DNA of 64,000 nucleotides from Kalaharituber pfeilii (Eukaryota > Ascomycota > Pezizomycetes > Pezizales > Pezizaceae). Within the stretch, counting starts at the first letter, position 1; each line of letters begins with the position of its first letter. Both the position numbers and the translations under genes were made by a program. Positions 23,580 to 34,211 of this stretch are shown in pieces. The notes beneath the pieces were generated by a model. It ran no database searches. It was not told the DNA's origin and was given only the letters and a program-made list of their open reading frames with translations. The stretch lies in the NCBI GenBank assembly GCA_015179045.1, contig WHUZ01000001.1:2170001-2234000 (forward strand), given 5' to 3'.

Positions 23580-25150
23580 ATGGTGAGTATCTTTGCGCAT
23601 GTTCTAGGTAGTTTGTAGGGGGACGAGAAGGGAACTCTGTATGGGATACGGAGCAATAATTTGTGTAGCTGATTTGAAGAATTGTTTTCTGTCGTAGACC
23701 TCCAGCGAAGCCAAGTTGTCTTCACCAAAAATAACTGATTGGGCGGATTCGAAGACAGGGGAGTTTCATCGCAAACCTGTCAGTATCTCTAGGCATGCAA
23801 AACTTATGGTACATGCTTACAGCTGACCATGAGCTTGGAATAGTCCGCGTTTCGAAATACAATAAGTAGAGCGCCTGGCGCAGAGTTTTCCGCCGGAAAA
23901 GGGGAGATATCATCTTTATGTTTCTTATGCATGTCCTTGGGGTTCGTTCTATCCAGTGCTCTCCATGCTTGAGTTACCCTCAGTTGAATAAATATACCCT
24001 TATGGTATGTGGGTTTGGATGTTGACGATATTTGCGGATGGCGATAGCCCATAGGACCCTCATTGTTCGCGAATTGAAGGGTCTACAGGATGTTATTGGG
24101 TTCACCTGTGTCCACTGGCACTTGACCGAAGGAGGTATTCCACTACTGCCTCCTCTTCCCTCCCCCTCCCTCCCCCTCCCTTACTGCCGTTGGCTGACCC
24201 ATCTCCCCAGGGTGGCACTTCGCCGCCGCCAACGAGTCTCTGCCCGGTGAAAATGTTACCCCTGAACCCTTCTACAACTTCCCTCGCCTTCGAGACCTCT
24301 ACTTCAAAGCGGAACCAAACTACTCTGGACGTTTTACCGTCCCCGTCCTTTGGGACAAGCAACGCGAGACAATCGTCAACAATGAAAGCGCGGAAATCAT
24401 CCGCATGCTGTATACGGAGTTTGACGAGTTTGTGGCAGATGAATACAAAGGATTGGAGTTTCTCAAGGGCAAGCAGAAGGAAGTGGATGAATTGAATGCA
24501 TGGATCTATAATGATATTAATAATGGAGTGTATAAGTGTGGGTTTGCGACGTACGTTCGCCTCCCGGTCTATTCCCCCAAAGAAATTTCCACCCCTGGCC
24601 ACCTGGTGTTACCGTCAACAAACAAAGCCCAACTCTAACATCACCTTATACCCGCAAACATAAAACAGTACCCAGCAAGCCTATGACAACAACATCTATA
24701 CCCTATTCAGCTCCCTCGACCGCGTCGAGTCCATCCTATCCTCCTCCCCGGGGCCCTACCTCCTCGGTGCCGAGCTGACCGAAGCCGACATCCGCCTGTA
24801 CACGACCATCGCCCGATTCGATCCTGTTTATGTGCAGCACTTCAAGTGCAATCTGCGCGATATCAGACACGGGTACCCGGCGATACACAAGTGGCTGAGG
24901 CATCTCTACTGGGACATTGATGCGTTTAGAAAGACTACGGAATTTGAGCACATCAAGCTTCATTATACGAAGAGTCACAGTAACATTAATCCACATGTCA
25001 GTTGAACTTCCTGCCCATGGCTTCCCGGTTATGTCATATACACTTGGAAGTGGGGTACGAGGGTGCAGAGAGATGGCTGATGATAATATAATCTGTATGT
25101 AGGGAATCACACCTGCGGGACCAGTGCCGCATATTCTTCCGAAGGATTAA
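23580..25150 (+). CDS. Ecm4-type glutathionyl-hydroquinone reductase, one-base frameshift
   Basis: Omega/Xi-like glutathione transferase that reduces glutathionyl-hydroquinones using glutathione, with a catalytic Cys. Seven exons: 23580-23582, 23698-23778, 23844-23941, 24048-24134, 24211-24550, 24669-24996 and 25103-25150. Exon 1 is only the ATG, followed directly by gtgagt. Motifs: MTSSEAKLSSPKITDWADSK, SYACPWAHRTLIVRELKGLQ (active-site CPW), GFTCVHWHLTEGGWHF, FTVPVLWDKQRETIVNNESA, EIIRMLYTEFDEFV, the helical domain SSPGPYLLGAELTEADIRLY, and the family-typical C-terminus GITPAGPVPHILPKD. Exons total 985 nt, one base too many. The surplus lies in TTTT at 23886-23889, just before PPEKGRYHLYVSYACPW. 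Without it the protein is 327 residues. Sequencing error or a recent mutation would both explain this. Confidence 0.85.
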
Positions 25151-25878
25151 TAAGTATATACATGTACGTACTCGGGCGTGAGGGTACATCAGGCGAAGTG
25201 TCTCGGACCAGCTTGGCAGGCAAATTAACTGTGGTTCGAGGAGCTCTTCCTCTCCTTTTCTCCAAATCTTCTGACTGCAATTCAAAAATAAAATTTTAAA
25301 AAATCAACATTGCAAAAGAGCCCCAATTCCAGTGTATCTGATAAACCTAGAAGCAAAACTGCATGCGCTGCTGTTGTCATTCTGTGAACAGTCTCAAAAT
25401 TCGCTTGACTTACCCTTACAAGTTAAGCGTCGCTAAACTTGCTACTTAATATGGAGTTTTTAACATCCTTGATCTCGCCAAAACGGAAATTTATGCAAGG
25501 GCGTGCAACATTGAAACGGTTCCAGAAATGGCCCTACTGTGACACTCAATTTAATCGATGCCCTCCACGATGTACTCCAACCTCCTTCCCCTCTCCACTC
25601 GCTCCAACTTGCGGAGCCCCTAATTTAATGTAAAATAATTCAATCAAGCTTCACTTCTAAACCATATTCAAACTATCCGCTGTATAACACGCCCCCTCTG
25701 GCGGGCCCTTCTTATGTACTCAATAACACACGCCATCATACTGGACTCTTCAAAGCTACATTTAACAAAACCATTAACATATATAGAACTTATCAACAAA
25801 AAAACCCATGTGCAACATAACAGAATATATACTTGATTTTGTCAAACTTCTAGCTGTCCTCTAGCTCGCCTATCCTCA
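25151..25878. other. Intergenic between convergent genes
   Basis: AT-rich 3' flanks of two convergent genes. No gene, tRNA or repeat of note. A CA-rich to TA-rich stretch at 25720-25860 probably holds the 3' untranslated region of the minus-strand gene. Confidence 0.5.
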
Positions 25879-28800
25879 TCACTCTCCCTCGCTACCCCAC
25901 CTCCTATCTTCCTCATCCTCATCTTCATCTTCATTCAACCCATCATCCTCATCGTCTCCCCTCCCTCCCTCATCCTCCTCCTCCCCACTCTCTGCCAATA
26001 ACAGCTCCTCCTTCAAAACCTCTACAGTCGACACCATCCCTTCAAACCTTTTAACCTCCCTTCTCTTTCTTCGACTAGCCCTACTCCCAACTGCTCCCAT
26101 ATTCTTGATCGCATTCTCTTCCCTACCCATATCACACTTCTGTGCCTCTTCCTCATCACCATCCAGAGAACCATCATCGAGTTCAACCTCAACAATACTA
26201 CTCTCGTCTTCAGTCGTCATCACCTCTTCCCTCGTTTTTCCCCATGTCCTCCCCGTATTCACCTTCCTCTGCGCCTTACGCTGCTGGCGTTCTTCGGCTG
26301 TTAGACACGGGCGGCCTCTTGGACGAGCCATCTTCGACCCCTCTACTGCTCCGTCGTTCGGTTTACGTTGGTGGCCGAGGGCACGTTTCGGTGTGTTTGA
26401 TAAGCCGTCAGAGTCTGCACCCATCGTACTCTCCTTCCCACCTTCAGCAACAGCAGCAGTAAATTTCCTCTTGCTTCCTGTTCCCTTTCCCAGCCTTTTC
26501 CTCCGTCTTTCTCTTCCGTCTTTCCTTCTAACACTTTTCTTCGTCCTTTCCTTCCCACTATCCTCCCCATCCAAAGCCATCTCGTCCTCCTCTACCGCCT
26601 CACCTTCATTATTCTCCCGGTTATCTCCGTCACTTTCATCCTCCTCAGACCATCCCAATCCTTCTCTCCTGTTCCCTCTTCCTTCTGCATTCCGAATCCG
26701 ACTCGCCCATGCAGCATAGTGTGGGTACGTCTCTGCCCAATCTTCCACAGATGCCAACATTGGCTTCTTCGATTCAAATTGCTGGCTCCTGGTGCGGCGC
26801 TGCAATTTCTTGTCAGCTACACTGGCAGAGGTCGAGGCTTGCTGTTGCTCTAGTTGATGTATTTTCTCCCGCAGACGTCCAATAACATTCTCAATTTGCC
26901 CTTGTTGTACTCCCTTTGGGACTAAGCCCTTCCACAACTTAAGCTCGGCTTTCAACGAGGCGATGGAATCCAGAATATCGGCTCTCTCGTGGATTGCTTC
27001 ACAGAGGGAATCTCCTGAGTCGGAGGAGGGAAAAGAGTATTCTTCGTCTGCTGAGCAGGAGGAGCCGGGGTACGAGTTTGCAAGTGACACAATTGACTCA
27101 GGCGGTGCGTCGCCCATTTGTTGGTCGCCGTCGGTGTCTGCTTCGCTTGCCCTGGCATGGGAAGCTCTATTTGTGTCAAGTTCTTCTATCATCACTTCCT
27201 CATCCGCATCTCCCATCTCCTCATCTTCATCCGCAATATCATCCTCACTTTCTTTGCCGCTCTTCTTAACTCCCGCCCTCCTTCTTCTCAACACTCTCTC
27301 CACCTCCTCCCACTCCATTTCCCTCCCCCCCTCCCCCCTCACCAGCACTCCAGCCCTCCTCGGCCACCCCACCCAAAATCCTCTCAATGCCCCAATTTCT
27401 TTCCCATCCTTCTTCTGCACCTTCCCGCTATTCAGTCCTAACACCTCGACCGCACATAGAACATCTGCTGCTTTCACCACCTGCAACAACCCGTCCCCAT
27501 TTCCTCCACCGTTCCCCACCCCATTCCCAGCACCAAGCATACTCGCCCCCATCCTCGCCCTTGCTACAAACACGCTCGCCTGCACCAGTTTCTGCGTCAA
27601 CAACGTCACCAATGATCTCAGATCCCTCAAGCACGTCATCCTTATTGCTGGGCTTCCTAAATCCCTCTCATTCAATCCTTGCTCCTTATGCCCATCTCCA
27701 TCCCATTTCCGCTTTCCTCCATCAAGGCCACGAAGCTTCTTGGGTATCGGCACCATAAAGCAGTTTTGAGACAGTTTAAGAAGCTTATGGACTTTTAGTA
27801 ACTCCATTTCTGGTGGTGGCGGGGACGGAAGGAGGGCGTGGTGCTTCGCTTTCTTCCCGTCTGAAGACCCCATTGTAAATTCCCCTCCATTTTTCTTCGA
27901 TGTCCAATATCTCTCCATCTCCTTCGCAACTGTTACTCCGACCCTCCATACCCCGACTCCGCCCGGCTGCAGCACACGAGCGTAGCCCGCCTTTGTCTTC
28001 TCCCACAATATTTCTTCCTCTAACGTCTCTTCCTCCAATTTCTCAGCGTGCTTCTCCATGACCGCTAAAATGTCGTCTGACATTTCTTCCGCGGCGGGGA
28101 TATCGGCGTAGTCCAACAACCACTTTTCTCCCTTTATGCCCTCTAAATCCCGATCCTCATCTTCCCCTCCACTACTTTCATAATCGGAACCAAACTGCTC
28201 CACATATGCCCTGACATCTTGAAGTCCCTCTTCGAGTGCCTTGAGGTAAGCGCGGACTTCAACGATGCTCTTAGTGCCGATGCCAGCGGAAATCGCAGGG
28301 AGATCGTAGCGGCCGCGAGTAGCTAAGAAGTTGAAAAATTTCTCCTTTTCTAGAGACGTCCAGTAGGAACCTAAAATATATGATGGTTCAAGGGCGGAGG
28401 TGGAGGGAGTCGGTGTGGTACGGGAGGGAAAAGGGGAGTAGATGCTGTGGGATACATAGTGTTGGATACTGGTGTTGAGGAGGGATGTGTAGAAGTCAAG
28501 GGTTGCAGGAGTAATCGGGTACCTGGTGGATTTGATGGAGAAGGTAGGGTTAGTTTGCGGAGGGAGTGATTCTTTGGTAAGTGGGACGCTTTGGATCCCC
28601 AGCGTTTGTGACGATGGCTGTGCGGCCACTGGTTCTTGAGGTTCAACACTGTTCGTTCCTTCATTTTGATCATCACCACCATCTTCCTCTTGATGCTCTC
28701 CCTCCTCCTCCTCCTCCTCCTTCTCCTCCTCCTCCTCCTCCTCCTCCTCCTCCTCCTCCTCCTCCTTCTCCTCCTCCTCCTCCTCCTCCTCCTCCTCCTC

Positions 28801-29505
28801 CTCCTCCTCCTCCTCCTCATTCCTCTCCTCCTCCTCTTCATCAGCCGGTGTGGGCATCAACAGGTGTCTTCTCTCTTCCCTCTGTGGTAGGCCAGGGTTT
28901 TCCGTATCATCTCCGCTGCTCATATTCAAAGACTCCTCTCTTCGCCTCTTCTTCCTCCGTTTTCGCGGAGGTGTGGAAACTTGTTCGACGGTGGTAGTAG
29001 TGGTGGCTGTGTGCTCAACATCCTTCCCGTCCCTGCCCGTGTCCCCAACTATGTCTACACCAACACCCACGTCTCCATCCATATCCATGTCCCCATCATC
29101 AAATAAAGGCAACTTCTGACTTTGTGTATATCCTTTTCCTTTGACCGTAGCCCGCTCTGTTTTCCTTTCCTCCCTCCAATCACTTGAAATCTCACCATTT
29201 TCCATCCCCCCTCCACCTAGTGCTCCGCCTCCCATTACCTTCTCCACCATCCTCACCACCTCTTCTTGCACACCTCCCCTCCCCCATCCAAAATACTCAT
29301 CCAATCTCCTCTGTGCCTCATCTTCCTCTGCAATACTCCTCCGTTCGCCACTGTCTCCAACGCTCCTACCATTTCCACCCTTCTTCTCAACGATCTTACT
29401 AACTTTATCCTTGAATCTAGACGATAGACCTGGCCACAAACATGCACTAGAATTGAGCTTGCGGCGCTTCTGGGGGGTTCTGGAGCATCTAGTGGCATCG
29501 CGCGG
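25879..29505 (-). CDS. Rrn5-like RNA polymerase I upstream-activation-factor subunit
   Basis: Probable rDNA transcription factor related to Rrn5, a SANT/Myb-domain subunit of the upstream activating factor for RNA polymerase I. One long open frame of about 1,200 codons ends at 25879. It opens after an in-frame TAG at 29506-29508, which sits in a plausible acceptor (TATAG). The true start is therefore probably in a short upstream exon I could not place. Near the N-terminus is SRTPQKRRKLNSS, like a nuclear localisation signal. A poly-Glu tract is encoded by about 28700-28835. The SANT-like segment is SYWTSLEKEKFFNFLATRGR, YDLPAISAGIGTKS, VEVRAYLKALEE. Next come PIPKKLRG and a helical region, then a Lys/Arg- and acid-rich tail with an RGRPCLTAEERQQRK motif. 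The family call rests on the SANT block and overall layout. Confidence 0.68.
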   Translation of the reverse strand, partial: PRDATRCSRTPQKRRKLNSSACLWPGLSSRFKDKVSKIVEKKGGNGRSVGDSGERRSIAEEDEAQRRLDEYFGWGRGGVQEEVVRMVEKVMGGGALGGGGMENGEISSDWREERKTERATVKGKGYTQSQKLPLFDDGDMDMDGDVGVGVDIVGDTGRDGKDVEHTATTTTTVEQVSTPPRKRRKKRRREESLNMSSGDDTENPGLPQREERRHLLMPTPADEEEEERNEEEEEEEEEEEEEEEEEKEEEEEEEEEEEEEEKEEEEEEGEHQEEDGGDDQNEGTNSVEPQEPVAAQPSSQTLGIQSVPLTKESLPPQTNPTFSIKSTRYPITPATLDFYTSLLNTSIQHYVSHSIYSPFPSRTTPTPSTSALEPSYILGSYWTSLEKEKFFNFLATRGRYDLPAISAGIGTKSIVEVRAYLKALEEGLQDVRAYVEQFGSDYESSGGEDEDRDLEGIKGEKWLLDYADIPAAEEMSDDILAVMEKHAEKLEEETLEEEILWEKTKAGYARVLQPGGVGVWRVGVTVAKEMERYWTSKKNGGEFTMGSSDGKKAKHHALLPSPPPPEMELLKVHKLLKLSQNCFMVPIPKKLRGLDGGKRKWDGDGHKEQGLNERDLGSPAIRMTCLRDLRSLVTLLTQKLVQASVFVARARMGASMLGAGNGVGNGGGNGDGLLQVVKAADVLCAVEVLGLNSGKVQKKDGKEIGALRGFWVGWPRRAGVLVRGEGGREMEWEEVERVLRRRRAGVKKSGKESEDDIADEDEEMGDADEEVMIEELDTNRASHARASEADTDGDQQMGDAPPESIVSLANSYPGSSCSADEEYSFPSSDSGDSLCEAIHERADILDSIASLKAELKLWKGLVPKGVQQGQIENVIGRLREKIHQLEQQQASTSASVADKKLQRRTRSQQFESKKPMLASVEDWAETYPHYAAWASRIRNAEGRGNRREGLGWSEEDESDGDNRENNEGEAVEEDEMALDGEDSGKERTKKSVRRKDGRERRRKRLGKGTGSKRKFTAAVAEGGKESTMGADSDGLSNTPKRALGHQRKPNDGAVEGSKMARPRGRPCLTAEERQQRKAQRKVNTGRTWGKTREEVMTTEDESSIVEVELDDGSLDGDEEEAQKCDMGREENAIKNMGAVGSRASRRKRREVKRFEGMVSTVEVLKEELLLAESGEEEDEGGRGDDEDDGLNEDEDEDEEDRRWGSEGE
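28700..28835 (-). repeat. Trinucleotide microsatellite encoding poly-Glu
   Basis: Almost uninterrupted (ctc)n with occasional ctt on the plus strand, read as GAG/AAG on the minus strand inside the Rrn5-like gene. It gives a Glu tract with a few Lys. Confidence 0.95.
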
Positions 29506-30078
29506 CTATATTGTGAGCGCTGTTGGTGCTGGTCTGGCTGTGTAGATGTGAATGGTGAAGTTATAGCCGCCGCGGTGGTGGCTATGGGTGATAGTGGCGC
29601 GAGGAAGGAAAACATTCTCGTTTCGTATACTTCTGAAGATATGTTGTTTCTAGCTGTATAACCAGGCACAGTTGCAGGTCCTATGCTCCAATGTCTGGTT
29701 TCCTCAGATCCTGCAATGCCTTCCTTGTTTAAGAAAAGCAGTATTGCACTCCGTCCTTGCCGTGCAGGAAGCCGAAAAATCCTGGCGCCACCCAGGCGAC
29801 GCACTTAGGGCCTGTAATGTATCCCAATCTTAGCAACTCATCTCCCAGTATGTGAAGCGTATAGCAATTGAAACAAGAGCCGACCGCAACAAATCACCGA
29901 TCGATATCGACAGAGTATGTAGATGTTGCTCAGTCGACAGAATTTTATCCGCTCGCTTTTCAGTTCGCCGTCGGCCCTGCCTCCTGCCCAAGTCAGCTCT
30001 GAGCAGCGCTTTCCGGAACCCGGCGGTCGTCGTGAGCCGGAATTTGTATCCTTGACAGGCGTCGTCAACCGAGGCTGG

Positions 30079-30128
30079 TTGCGATTGCGATTGCGATTGC
30101 GATTGCGATTGCGGTTGGGTTGCGATTG
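30079..30128. repeat. (ttgcga)n hexamer repeat
   Basis: Five near-perfect ttgcga units, then a diverged ggttggg and one further unit. Non-coding. Confidence 0.85.
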
Positions 30129-30324
30129 AGTGCAGGTGCACTCTAGCCGGCAGGCGTGTTGTTGGGGTGTGGGCGCATAGTTAAGTGCCTACTAGGTAAG
30201 CGCAAACTTGCGTCCCCAAAATCTCAAGTTTCGTTTTAGAAGTCATTGCGGCGGTTCAGCATGTCACTGTATTCGATGGTTACATCGCGCTGCATACGAG
30301 CGCAGGGGTGATATTCCCAGACAT

Positions 30325-30363
30325 CCCGCAGCCCGCAGCCCGCAGCCCGCAGCCCGCAGCCCG
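30325..30363. repeat. (cccgcag)n heptamer repeat
   Basis: Five perfect head-to-tail copies of cccgcag ending at cccgaag. Non-coding. Confidence 0.9.
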
Positions 30364-30744
30364 AAGGAAGTGGGTTGCATTTATAGAGATGGTACCCTCC
30401 GAGCAAATACGCTGTTATCCTCCAGCCAACTGCGGTGTCACCTCCAATCAATTTGGTGATGACGGTAGCAAGAAGTATGTTCGAATATCCCCCACCCACG
30501 TCCACTCTGCCGCTCAAGCATTCTTGTGTCCTTCTACAGTGACCACCCAAATCGAATAATCAGCGTATGCACGTGGCCAAGTCTGACTTCCTTTCACCGT
30601 CTACTGTGCGGGACTGATAGCAGTATAATAATCTAGATTTAATCTATTTTATCCTCATACAGCCATGGAAGCAGCAGGCCATGCCATCGGAATCGTCTGA
30701 CAGGCCGGACAACTGGCCCAAGTCAGTCAAGAGTACTCCAACAT

Positions 30745-31700
30745 TTTTTCCAGAGATAAAGAAAATTGGCTATGCACATGGCTCCGTATTGCACGATCTC
30801 CGTACAGAAGGGCGCTGACTCAAGCAGGCCTGGGGACTAGATGGCTGTTCCAGCCAGCTGCAGCAACTGCAAGGCCTTGATCCTATATACATGAGCGGTA
30901 CAGATATGCAGTAGCCCTGTTTAGCTATGACAGTTTCTGTGTTTGCAAAGGTTGCGGAATTGCAAGCACGATATGAAAGTCAACCAGAGAAGGATGACAA
31001 GTGTGACAGGCTAGGGATTGGGAGTCTATTCTCCAGGTTTCAGTCCGAATCTCTACTTCCGGGATCTTCGAACGCTAGTCAATCTACCAGTCCTATCATA
31101 GTGCTCAACTTTCAATTCCTAAATAATCCAAGATCCTCACCAATAAAGAACTCTTTCCGGGGCTTAATGAGGGAATTGCTTGTCTCAGTAGAGTTGCTCA
31201 AAACGTGCAGCAATCTGAGTCCATATACCGCAAGCTGTATTGGGCAAATCCAGCTTAAAATATATATATAATATATATTGACGGCCTCTTCGAATGCTAC
31301 CATTCCAGGATCCCCCAGCTACGTCACCACAATTATCCTTCGACATCCCTCCCCTTCGGCTTTCCAGATATTCATCGGAGTACTGATTTCATCGGGAGAG
31401 AGGACCTGCTTAAGCAATTAAAGCAGGATAGAGAAGGGTGCAGCTACAATGGATATCACCCACATGGTGCTTCATGGTATGGGGGTAATAGGGAAGACGC
31501 TTCTAGCCATGGTATATATGTTTAAATGCCATTCCAGAGACGACTCGTCAGTGTTCTTGACCAATGCAGCTAGCGAGCGGACTACAAAAATTAGTTTTGC
31601 ACACATTTATGCAGCAGCTTATCAAACATCATGCCAAGCTCTCTGATGAGCCAGACTATGCATGCATTGGCAGACTACTTAGGCGAATGTTCACTATATA
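30745..31700 (+). pseudogene. Decayed NB-ARC (NLR/STAND-like) gene
   Basis: Pieces of one gene appear in shifting frames. At about 30755 is EIKKIGYAHGSVLHDLRTEG, followed by a stop. At 30930-31010 is VFAKVAELQARYESQPEKDD. At about 31370 is STDFIGREDLLKQLKQDREG, the segment that precedes the nucleotide-binding site in fungal NLRs. At 31449-31640 is VLHGMGVIGKTLLAMVY, a P-loop in the GMGGIGKT style of NB-ARC domains, followed by DDSSVFLTNAASERTTKISF. Several frame changes and stops separate the pieces and nothing recognisable continues past about 31700, so the gene is dead. Such proteins act in fungal self/non-self recognition and cell death; here only debris remains. The first two segments match a second relic near 60850-61190. 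Confidence 0.72.
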
Positions 31701-32336
31701 GAAGAAGAAATGAGAAAGTAATGGAGTAGTTATAAAAGATAGGTCGACTGTGGATGCATATTTGAGGTACACATATAACAGTTTGAAACTTTAGTACTAC
31801 GGTCAGTGGCTGTAATGGAGGACGCATTAGTGATGGAGGTTACAAAATGCCATGGAGGATACTAGTAGGATTGGGGCTTCGGGTTCGATTCCGGGCTGGG
31901 GAAGGGGGAAGAGGGTTCAGCAGTGTGCTTGTTTGGGAAGCATCCCTGAGCGCCGCTTGAAGTGCTAGTCTAAATACAGTACTAGTACAGCCGCCCCGCC
32001 AAGACTGGCGTTCTCCCCAAAGCGCAGTAGCTACTAGTAGTTCTTGCGCGACCCTCTCTACATTAATTCTTCTCAGCCTACTTCACGTCCCTCGCCGCCA
32101 CAAGCTTTGGAGTTCTTTGACGCTGATTGACGTCTCGGCTGGTGGAGCTGGTCACTGGCCATCGGAACAAGCACATCGCAATCGACAGCGAGCCGGGAGG
32201 AAAACTCACTCGCACTTCCTACACATCCCGCTTCCTATCCAACAGACGGAAACTCGTCACCTCCGTCGCATTCACATTTCCTCGGCTTGACCCCCCGCCC
32301 ACCCCTCCTCCCACCACATTCCCACCCCTCACAACC
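31701..32336. promoter_or_regulatory. Non-coding, upstream of rpb5
   Basis: No gene seen. A GGTTCGATTCC string at 31876-31886 resembles a tRNA T-loop, but the flanks do not form the stem. The last 250 bp are pyrimidine-rich leader sequence before the rpb5 ATG at 32337. Confidence 0.45.
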
Positions 32337-33143
32337 ATGTCCGAAGTTGACCGCGAAGCCTCCCGCCTATGGCGTGTCCGCAGGACCGTCCATGAGATGG
32401 TCCGAGATAGGGTATGCTTCCTCCTATGCTCTCTGATCCTCAACTTATGCCAGCTACCTTACAGGGCTACGAAATTGCCGATGAAGAAATTACAATGTCA
32501 TTAGAACAGTTCAAGATGACATACTGCGATAGCGAAGGGCGCCCACAGTTAGCCTCTCCCTCTCCGCGCGCCAAATGCCCTCACCCTCGTCCCCTCCATC
32601 CGCCCACTAACCTTCTACTCCCTACGCAGGCGCAAGACCATGCAATTCAAAGCGACCCCCTCGCCCGCCATGATTGAGCGCTTCAGCGACCCCCTTCACC
32701 CAAACGCCCCCGTCCCCATCGGCCCCATCTGGGTCGAATTCTCCTCCTCCCCTTCTGTTGGTATCAAAGAAATGCGCACCTTTGCCCATACCATCCATCT
32801 CGAGGGCATCCACACTGGCATCTTCATCTCGACCGTCCCACCCACCGCCTCCGCAATGAAAATCATCCCTACCGTCCTCCCTTCCATTATCGAAACATTC
32901 GTCGAAAGCGATCTGTTGATCAATATCACGCATCACGAGCTGGTCCCAAAACATATTCTGCTGAGTAAGGAGGAGAAGAAGGCCCTGCTGGAGAGGTATA
33001 GGTTAAAGGAGACACAGCTGCCCAGGATACAGCAGGCCGACCCGGTCGCGAGATATTTAGGGCTCAGGAGGGGACAGGTGGTCAAAATTGTAAGGAAAAG
33101 TGAGACGAGTGGGCGGTATGCAAGTTACAGATGGGTGTGCTAA
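32337..33143 (+). CDS. rpb5: RNA polymerase I/II/III shared subunit Rpb5 (ABC27)
   Basis: Common subunit of the three nuclear RNA polymerases, forming part of the lower jaw that contacts downstream DNA. Three exons, 32337-32411, 32465-32547 and 32630-33143, total 672 nt and give 223 residues, close to the usual fungal length of about 215-225. The N-terminal fungal-specific domain reads [20 protein letters not shown] and [11 protein letters not shown]. The highly conserved C-terminal assembly domain reads [60 protein letters not shown] and ends [10 protein letters not shown]. This ending is diagnostic for the family. All phases close correctly and nothing looks unusual. It reads away from the NLR relic upstream. 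Confidence 0.96.
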
Positions 33144-34211
33144 AAGAGATTATGAATGTTCGTGGAAGTGTGGGAGGAAAAAATGAATATCTTATAGGAG
33201 CATCCGAGCACTCGCCATCTTTTGTCCTCATAATACCAGAAAACAGAAGATCACAAGCGAACTGGGCGTCTCCACAAAAAGGCTGGGATAATTTAATTGA
33301 ATATGCAAGTATAGCCACGTACATGATCAGGAGATGCTTGACATGATGTATGACAATGCAGGAACAAAGAGTTGTGACGACGGTTCCAGGGGGCTAAAGG
33401 CAGAGGTTTTACGAGACTTAGAGGAGTAGGTATTATTCTTCGGACATGGCTGCATTTCCTTCTTCCTTTTCTTTCTGCTCTTTAGTTCCTGCCTTCCACG
33501 GCTTCTTGGGTATGTTTTATTACCTTTTTAAACTGCTTTCTTCCTTATTCGTCTATTTTATGATTTGAATTTGTTTTCTACAACAGTCAGAAGGGTTAGA
33601 AATGTAACCTCATCACATCTATGCTAGTGTCAAATTATAACATTTTACTACTAGTGCCCAGTTGAAGCATGCTGAAGATCATCTTAGATATTGAAAGGTG
33701 GATTTCATTAGAATTTTTCAGACACTAGACATTATCAATTACCACCTCATTCATCCCCTGACCTAGTTGAATTATTCCTCCTTGCCCTTCTCTTCATTAA
33801 CCTTGACAAATGGCATGCCAAACCAACAAATCAGTGGGAAAGCCACCCCACTCTCATTGCTATTCTTTGCTCCATGGTTTTTCTGTCATGCATAGCACCG
33901 TATCTTTCTCATACCCCCTCTGCCACCCCAATGAAAATGCCCTGCAGGCACAGTTACGAAACAGGCAAACTTATGGAAATAGTACATATCTCTCTGCTCA
34001 TACCCTATCCCGTAATTCGATCCATCTGAAGTGAAAAAATCAAAAACAATAAAAAGCAACAAGCTAGAATCCCTCTGGACTATTGGCGGGTGAGACTGCT
34101 AGAATAAAGGGAAGCCGCGGACATAACTGATATCACTTACCCTTCCTGGTCCGTGAGCTTTATTGGCGTATTTGAGGACTGTCGAAGCTTTTAGGCTTGT
34201 AGCTGTGGTGG
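33144..34211. other. Intergenic between convergent genes
   Basis: AT-rich sequence between the rpb5 stop and the end of the minus-strand secreted-protein gene. No gene, RNA or repeat that I can support. Confidence 0.5.

Larger units (their letters stand above)
29506..30720. other. Upstream region of the Rrn5-like gene, with small tandem repeats
   Basis: Probable promoter and first exon of the minus-strand Rrn5-like gene (unresolved), then non-coding sequence. It holds a gattgc hexamer repeat and a cccgcag heptamer repeat, listed separately. No other gene supported. Confidence 0.45.

Noticed and set aside
28581..28997. Poly-Pro, poly-Leu and poly-Arg frames around 28.6-29.0 kb
   Set aside because: These are shadow readings of the (ctc)n repeat that encodes poly-Glu in the minus-strand Rrn5-like gene.
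31868..31905. tRNA-like GGTTCGATTCC box
   Set aside because: The T-loop consensus is present, but the flanking bases do not pair as a T-stem, and no D-arm, anticodon arm or acceptor stem can be drawn around it.
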